From NCBI GenBank assembly GCA_009663005.1, contig CM018904.1, positions 8,822,719 through 8,845,218 on the forward strand: DNA of 22,500 bases, in the 5' to 3' direction. The stretch comes from Actinidia chinensis. Its lineage: Eukaryota > Streptophyta > Magnoliopsida > Ericales > Actinidiaceae. The notes below the pieces were generated by a model. The model made no database searches and was not told where the DNA came from. It saw only the letters and a program-made list of their open reading frames with translations. Of the stretch, positions 18,292 through 22,500 are shown piece by piece. Position 1 is the first letter of the stretch. The number at the start of each line of letters is the position of its first letter. A program made the translations under genes and the position numbers.

Positions 18292-19716
18292 GGGGATGTT
18301 TGGTAACATTTTCATTTTTCTGTTTTATATATTTGTTTAATTTTTATTTTTGTTTTGTTTAATTTTTTATAAAAGAACTAAAAATACGTTTGTATCCACC
18401 TATTTTAAACATTTAAAAAATAAAATATGTTTTTGTTTTTACCTTTTGAAAACTTTTTCAACAGAGATGAAGCGTAGTGGTAGCGGTGGTAGAGGATGTG
18501 CGATGGTGTTTTGGAGGTGGCAACGGCGGTGGTGGTTGGAGGTGGCAAACCGCGTCGGCGGCGGTGTTTTGTAGGGAAGTGGCGCGGTGATGGTGGTTGA
18601 GGTGGTATGTGGCGGTAGCGGGTGGTGGAGGAGGTGGCGGTGGAGGTGTTTGGTTCGGTGATTGGTGGTGGAGGTGGTGTTGGAGGTGCGGCGACGGTAA
18701 ATGTGTTGGAGGTGTTGGAGGAGGTGGAGGTGGAGGTGGAAGAGGTGGAGGTGGAGGTGGTGGCGGCGGTGGTGGTTGGAGGTGGAGGTAGTGGTGCGGG
18801 CGGGCGTGGTTTGGCGTTGTGGTTGTGGTGGAGTGGAGGTGGTGTTGGAGGTGAAATGGCGGTGGCGGTGGTGGGTGGTGTTGCGGCGGTGATGGTGTGG
18901 TGGTTGGAGGTGGTGGTTGGAGGTGAGGTGAGGTGGTGGTTGTGGTGGTAATCGGTGGTTGGAGGTGGAGGTGGAGTGGTGGTTGTTGGTGGTTGGAGGT
19001 GGGACGGCGGCGGTGATTGGTGTGGAGGTGGCTGCGGCGGTGGTGTTGGAGGTGGAGTGGAGGTGGAGTGGTGGGTGGTGGTGGTTGCGGTGAGGTGGGT
19101 GGAGGTGGAGGTGGTGGTTAGTGGTGGCGATGGTGGTTTTGGAGTTGTCGGTGGAGTTGGTGAGGTTGGTGATTGGAGGTGGCGGCGGCAGCGGTGGTTG
19201 GTATCGTTGGTTTTGAAAGGTGGGGTGGAGTGGTGGTTGTGGTGGTATGCAGGTGGTTGGTTGGAGGTGGAGGTGGGGTTGGTGTGGGAGGCTGCGGCGG
19301 TGTTTGGAGGTGGTGGTGGTGGCGGTGGCGGTGGTGGTTGGTGGTTGCAGTGGTGGTTGGAGTGCCGGCGGCGGCGGCAGTGGTTGTTGGTGGTGGCGGC
19401 TGTGATGGTGGTTTGAGGTGTGGTGTCTGTGCGGTTGTGGAGGAGGGTGTCCTGTATTTTTTGTTTTCTCTGTTCTTTTTTATTGTGTTGTTGATCATAA
19501 AATTTGGATAAATAAATTTGAATGAATCAAATTTTGTAACAAAACACAAACATAATTTTTTCTTATTTTTACTATTTTCAAAAATAGTGGAAGTTTGTTA
19601 GCTTTGATGTTTTATTTTATTCTTTCTTGCAATACAATCAGTTTTTGTTTATTTAAAACCAAAAAATAAAAATTTTAAATAGAAAAAAACAAAATTAATG
19701 GGTTAACAAACATCCA
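18292..19716. mobile_element. TIR element (1,425 bp) carrying a (GGTGGN)n cargo, inserted in copy 1
   Basis: It starts GGGGATGTTTGGTAAC and ends GTTAACAAACATCCA, which are inverted repeats with few mismatches. The AT-rich arms just inside also pair loosely. CTAT occurs on each side (18288-18291, 19717-19720). The related copy at 20640-20720 lacks the insert: its reverse complement reads 'gaatctctat' directly into 'acattcccgatc'. This gives direct support for insertion and for the boundaries. There is no transposase. The superfamily is uncertain because the duplication length is unclear (4 bp visible); short-TIR elements with TGTTTGGTAAC-like ends are common in plants. The interior is almost entirely G-rich hexamer repeat. 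Confidence 0.75.
18475..19420. repeat. About 950 bp of degenerate (GGTGGN)n repeat, G-rich on the plus strand
   Basis: Tracts of GGTGGA, GGTGGT, GGCGGT and GGTGTT run almost without a break. Guanine is extreme on the plus strand and cytosine rare. Long frames cross it in several phases (Gly/Val/Trp-rich on plus, Pro/Thr/His-rich on minus) simply because stop codons are scarce in such repeats. I do not regard them as genes. The 3-bp and 6-bp periodicity is clear, with frequent variant units. Confidence 0.9.
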
Positions 19717-19831
19717 CTATATGTTCCTGATCTGCTACTTGCTCAATGGGTGCCTTTTTGGATTAGTCCTGTTCCGAAGGCAGTGGTTTATGTTTTTTAT
19801 ATTTTAGCTATAGCTACTCCAATGTTGTTTT

Positions 19832-19952
19832 TGTCATTAGTGTACTTTTTCACTGTTTGATCTAAATTTTATATTTTTTCAGTTTCTCTTAACTATGAGA
19901 GTTAAAAAATATAAAATATTTTATTAAATTTGAAAAAAAGTCACTATAAACG
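19832..19952. repeat. Hairpin repeat unit H3
   Basis: It runs from 'gtcattagtg' to 'cactataaac', with the same inner pairing as the others ('aaattttatattttttcagtttctct' against 'gagagttaaaaaatataaaat'). It is more decayed at its ends. Confidence 0.65.
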
Positions 19953-20039
19953 AAAAAAATATTTAAATATTATTTTTTTGGGGTAAAAGTGGTCCCATTT
20001 TTAAATGCCTTGCTCTTGATTGCAACCTGTAATTACCCT

Positions 20040-20233
20040 TTAGAAGTCCAAACAAAAAGGAAAAACGGCGCAGCAAGTAAAACGGCGATGTTCAACTTAA
20101 GTTTGTCTTAGGCGGGTGGCGTGGCTTTTTTATAGCCATAGGATACATGGCTCTGCCCCGTGTCGCGCTCCCTGAGCAAAATATTCGGAAGATATTAGGA
20201 AGGGCACATTCTGGGGAGGATGCGGTTTTGCCG
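20040..20233 (+). repeat. Direct repeat block, left copy
   Basis: Shared with 21245-21440 in the same orientation: 'agaagtccaaac', 'gttcaactt(a/c)agttt', 'ttaggcgg(g/c)tggcgtgg', 'ccctgag(c/t)aaaa', 'atattcgga' and 'ggggaggat'/'ggagaggat'. It is GC-richer than its surroundings. It follows copy 1 of the inverted-repeat element just as the other block follows copy 2. This suggests either a duplication of element plus flank, or that the block is part of the element itself. Confidence 0.65.
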
Positions 20234-20465
20234 CAACAATTGTTGTTCTGTTTTCGCTTTATGTTTGGACTTCTAAAGGGTAATTAAAGTTTGTTCTTTT
20301 AAATTATTGATCAATTCATATTTTGGCCCTATAACTATAACGTTTTCCACTTTAGCACTTAACCAATTGAATTGTTTGCAATCATGAGCAAGGTATCTAA
20401 AAATGGGACCACTTTTATCAACAAAAAAAAAATCTAAGTTTTTTTTTTCTCCTAAGTTTTTTTTC

Positions 20466-20586
20466 TCCTTTACTGAAAATTTTTCAAATTCGATAAAATA
20501 ATTATATTTTTGAACTTCTCTCATCAAGAGAAACTAGAAAAGGATAAATTTTTGATTAAACGGTAAAAAAATATTTACTAAAGACT
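20466..20586. repeat. Hairpin repeat unit H4
   Basis: Left arm 'tcctttactgaaaatttttcaaatt'; right arm 'atatttactaaagac'; centre 'cttctctcatcaagagaaac'. Same family as H1, with moderate decay. Confidence 0.7.
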
Positions 20587-20775
20587 AAAAAATCAAAAAT
20601 TAAAACATCTAAAAAAATAAAAAAACCATTACCCAAACATGACTTTAATAGAACGGGCACCCATTGCAAGACAGAGATCGGGAATGTATAGAGATTCAAC
20701 AACAAGAATGAACGGAGTTAAAAAGGCCCTGTTTGAGGTAATATTTTTTTAGGTATTTCGGTTTTTGAATTTTTT

Positions 20776-20900
20776 CATCTTTAGTGATTTTTTTCACCAC
20801 TTGATCAAAATTTCATACCTTTTCAATTTCTCTTGACAAGAGAATTCAGAAAAATATTAAAAAAATCTTCTAATTTAAAAGAAAAACTCTCTAAAGACGA
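20776..20900. repeat. Hairpin repeat unit H5
   Basis: Left arm CATCTTTAGTGAT; right arm 'ctctctaaagacga'; centre 'tttctcttgacaagagaat'. It is preceded by 'aaggccctgtttgaggtaat', a common start of plant MITE-type repeats. Confidence 0.75.
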
Positions 20901-20947
20901 AAAAACACTATTAGATAATTTTTTTATGGGATAAAAATATTTTTTTT

Positions 20948-21065
20948 CGTCTTTAGTGAATATTTTCTCAAATTAGATATATTTTTATATTTTTTGACAT
21001 TTCTCATCAAGAGAAATTGAGAAAATATAAAATTTTGATCAAAAAATAAAAAAATTATTAAAGAC
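20948..21065. repeat. Hairpin repeat unit H6
   Basis: Left arm CGTCTTTAGTGAAT; right arm 'ttattaaagac'; centre 'tttctcatcaagagaaat'. It lies 47 bp after H5 and is followed by 'cataccccaaacggggatt', the mirror of the MITE-like start before H5. Confidence 0.75.
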
Positions 21066-21244
21066 AAAAAAACAAAAACCGAAGAAGTTAAAAAAGAACA
21101 AAAAAACATACCCCAAACGGGGATTGGTCTTGATTTCAACCAATTCAATAGGTTGGCGGCTAAAGTGGGAAAAGTTCTAGTTATTGGGCCAAAATGGGAA
21201 TTGATCAATATTTTAAAGGAATAAACTGTAATTAGTTCTCAGAA

Positions 21245-21440
21245 GTCCAAACCAAAACGAAAACAGAACCGCAATTGTTGATCTAAACCGGACGTTCAAC
21301 TTCAGTTTTTTGGATTAGGCGGCTGGCGTGGAGTGAACTGGACTTTTTTTTCAACCAAATGGTACATGTGTTTGACACGTGTCATTCCCTGAGTAAAAGA
21401 TCCAAAAAATATTCGGAGGAACGCATTCGGAGAGGATCCA
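21245..21440 (+). repeat. Direct repeat block, right copy
   Basis: Partner of 20040-20233 in the same order and orientation; the shared words are listed there. It includes an extra CACGTG box (21377-21382). The outer edge fades near 'ggagaggatccaaac'. Confidence 0.65.
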
Positions 21441-22500
21441 AACCCTTCAATCAGTTCCACCCAAGAAACAAAGAAAGTCAACAACTTAACCTCGGGCGTA
21501 GCTGTAGCCGTATAATTTTGAACAAATTCCCTTCTCCCGTTCTCCGATAATAATACGATACAATTTACGACCACACACAACAAAACATCCACGCGCGACT
21601 ACAGCACGTGTACACTACGGGTATAGAAAAAACATAAGTGTGACCATTGGGATCTCCTTTGCTGTTGTCAAATGACACACCGGCAACAAAGGGTTGCTTT
21701 GCTATTGTTCCTTTTATTAAAAGTACCGAACAGAAAGGCATATATGCCAGAGAAAGGTATAATGAAGGGAGGATCAATAATTAAGGTATGCTACATTTTT
21801 CCTGTATTTTTTACGATGTCTAGTGACAATTATCTTTGTGCGAAATTATCATCATGGGCAATTTCAAAATTTGCAATTCAAATGTTAGTAGCCAAGTCTT
21901 CCATACCTAAACAATACTCAGTGTCAGCTCTAGGGGTCAGGTTAGGTCTAATATAGGTGATTACTAGTGCTGTACGTGGTGTTTGGAAAATGAAAAGGAA
22001 AATTGTTAAGGTCGTACAATTAATTACTAAAAAGCTAAGTTGGTAGTATGTAACAGTTGTCCAACTAATTAAAAAGTGCCAATATTAATTAAAAAGTTAT
22101 TTAAATTAAGTTACACGTCTCACTAGCTACAACCAACCAATCTATATAATTAGAAAAGAAAAGGAAATTCCAATAAATGTATAGTGGAGTTTAATAATAA
22201 ATGGTGGGTATGGGTTCGACACCATGAAAGTGACACCCTAATGACATGGATCAAATGTTTAAAATCATTAATTAAAATGCTATTGTACCAACCAACAGCT
22301 CTCAACAATTATGTCTCAAAATGAAAATGGATTTTTTTATAATCTTAATACTCCCTAAGATGCAAGTCACAAGTGATACATTAACATTTGTAATTTCATC
22401 ATTCAATAATTCCATTTCAAAAAATACAAAAAAGAGAGTAAAATCTCCAATATTTTAAAAACATGTTGAAGACAATAATTAATCAAATTCGAATAAAAAT
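21441..22500. other. AT-rich intergenic DNA, nothing supportable
   Basis: A plus-strand frame of 94 codons (21672-21956) is present but has no recognisable domain and ordinary AT-rich composition. A splice-donor-like 'aaggtatgc' occurs at about 21784. The rest is AT-rich with no RNA gene or clear repeat seen by eye. Confidence 0.5.

Larger units (their letters stand above)
17681..20050. mobile_element. Inverted-repeat element copy 1 (with insertion), left end truncated
   Basis: Without the inserted 18292-19716 element, this block matches the reverse complement of the element at 20234-21282. Matching points are 'actttagccctcaacctattgaattggtt' (about 17790), a central 'gggcctttttattttgtccattt' (18251), 'tgatctgctacttgctcaatgggtgcc' (19728) and 'ggtaaaagtggtcccatttttaaat' (19982), then 'taattaccctttagaagtccaaac' (20031). 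It contains three of the six hairpin units. Its left end is replaced by another repeat at about 17680-17760, and its right arm has lost about 100 bp between 'gattgcaa' and 'ctgtaattacc' relative to copy 2. There is no coding capacity. Confidence 0.65.
20234..21282. mobile_element. Inverted-repeat element copy 2 (about 1.05 kb)
   Basis: The ends are long imperfect inverted repeats. GCAACAATTGTTGTTCTG at the left (20232) pairs with the reverse complement of 'cagaaccgcaattgttg' (21265-21281). Pairing then continues for more than 150 bp: 'gtttggacttct', 'attgatcaattc', 'attttggccc', 'actttagc', 'ccaattgaatt'. The middle contains three hairpin units and a short unique centre (20640-20720). It has no open frame with similarity to anything I know. 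A non-autonomous foldback-type element is the best description. Confidence 0.7.

Noticed and set aside
18597..19549. Long Gly/Val/Trp-rich plus frames and a Pro/Thr/His-rich minus frame
   Set aside because: They exist in several phases and both strands over the (GGTGGN)n repeat because stop codons are rare in that composition. There is no domain and no start context, and the element has no sign of coding.
21672..21956. A 94-codon plus frame in the right flank
   Set aside because: No recognised motif and an AT-rich context, with no supporting promoter or splice pattern beyond one donor-like site. Expected by chance in a window of this size.
1..22500. CRISPR arrays, tRNA or rRNA genes, bacterial operons
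   Set aside because: No short evenly spaced direct repeats with unique spacers, no cloverleaf or rRNA core words seen, and the sequence is clearly plant nuclear DNA.

Overview
The window is nuclear DNA of a flowering plant, most likely a eudicot. The evidence is AT-rich intergenic sequence, plant-type MITEs and Mutator/hAT-like debris, telo-box and G-box motifs, and a large broken Ty3/gypsy LTR retrotransposon of the Tat lineage. I see no bacterial gene organisation, no rRNA or tRNA, no CRISPR array and no intact host protein-coding gene. Almost everything recognisable is mobile-element DNA in several nested layers.

Layout. Positions 1-765 are AT-rich with no gene. Positions about 766-2118 form a candidate Mutator-like (MULE) element: long imperfect terminal inverted repeats enclose a GC-richer core holding a GGGATGGCAATGGGGCGGGG-type hAT-like fragment and a 125-bp direct duplication. 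Positions 2119-3213 are AT-rich with a degenerate four-copy repeat. Positions about 3214-17170 are one Tat-like Ty3/gypsy element lying on the minus strand: 5' LTR at 16545-17170, then gag, protease, RT, RNase H, a second (archaeal-type) RNase H and integrase, and the 3' LTR at 3214-3842. Between integrase and the 3' LTR lies a block of about 4.8 kb. It holds an extra gene in the opposite orientation (plus strand, about 5150-8200; a putative-gypsy-transposon domain, an acidic linker and a coiled coil), with a tandem array on each side (155-bp period at 4050-4490, 164-bp period at 8254-8582). The pol region is split by a 2,233-bp solo LTR (10640-12872) of another family, with a perfect 5-bp target duplication CTTTT.

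Positions 17171-17640 are flanking DNA. A short possible exon may have been cut by the retroelement (candidate duplication CTTTG on both sides). Positions 17680-21440 are a mosaic of inverted-repeat elements. There are six copies of a hairpin of about 120 bp, a 1.05-kb palindromic element (20234-21282), and a second, related copy (about 17780-20050) in the opposite orientation. That second copy is split by a 1,425-bp TIR element (18292-19716) whose cargo is about 950 bp of strand-asymmetric (GGTGGN)n repeat. The uninterrupted relative at 20640-20720 serves as an empty site. Positions 21440-22500 are AT-rich with nothing supportable.

Nothing here looks like a working pathway. The retroelement reading frames carry stops, frameshifts and lost catalytic residues, so the element is a dead copy that could move only with help from others. 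The most interesting items are the antisense gene with its two satellite-like arrays, the perfect 18-bp hairpin at 7887-7932, the G-rich cargo element, and the six-member hairpin family.
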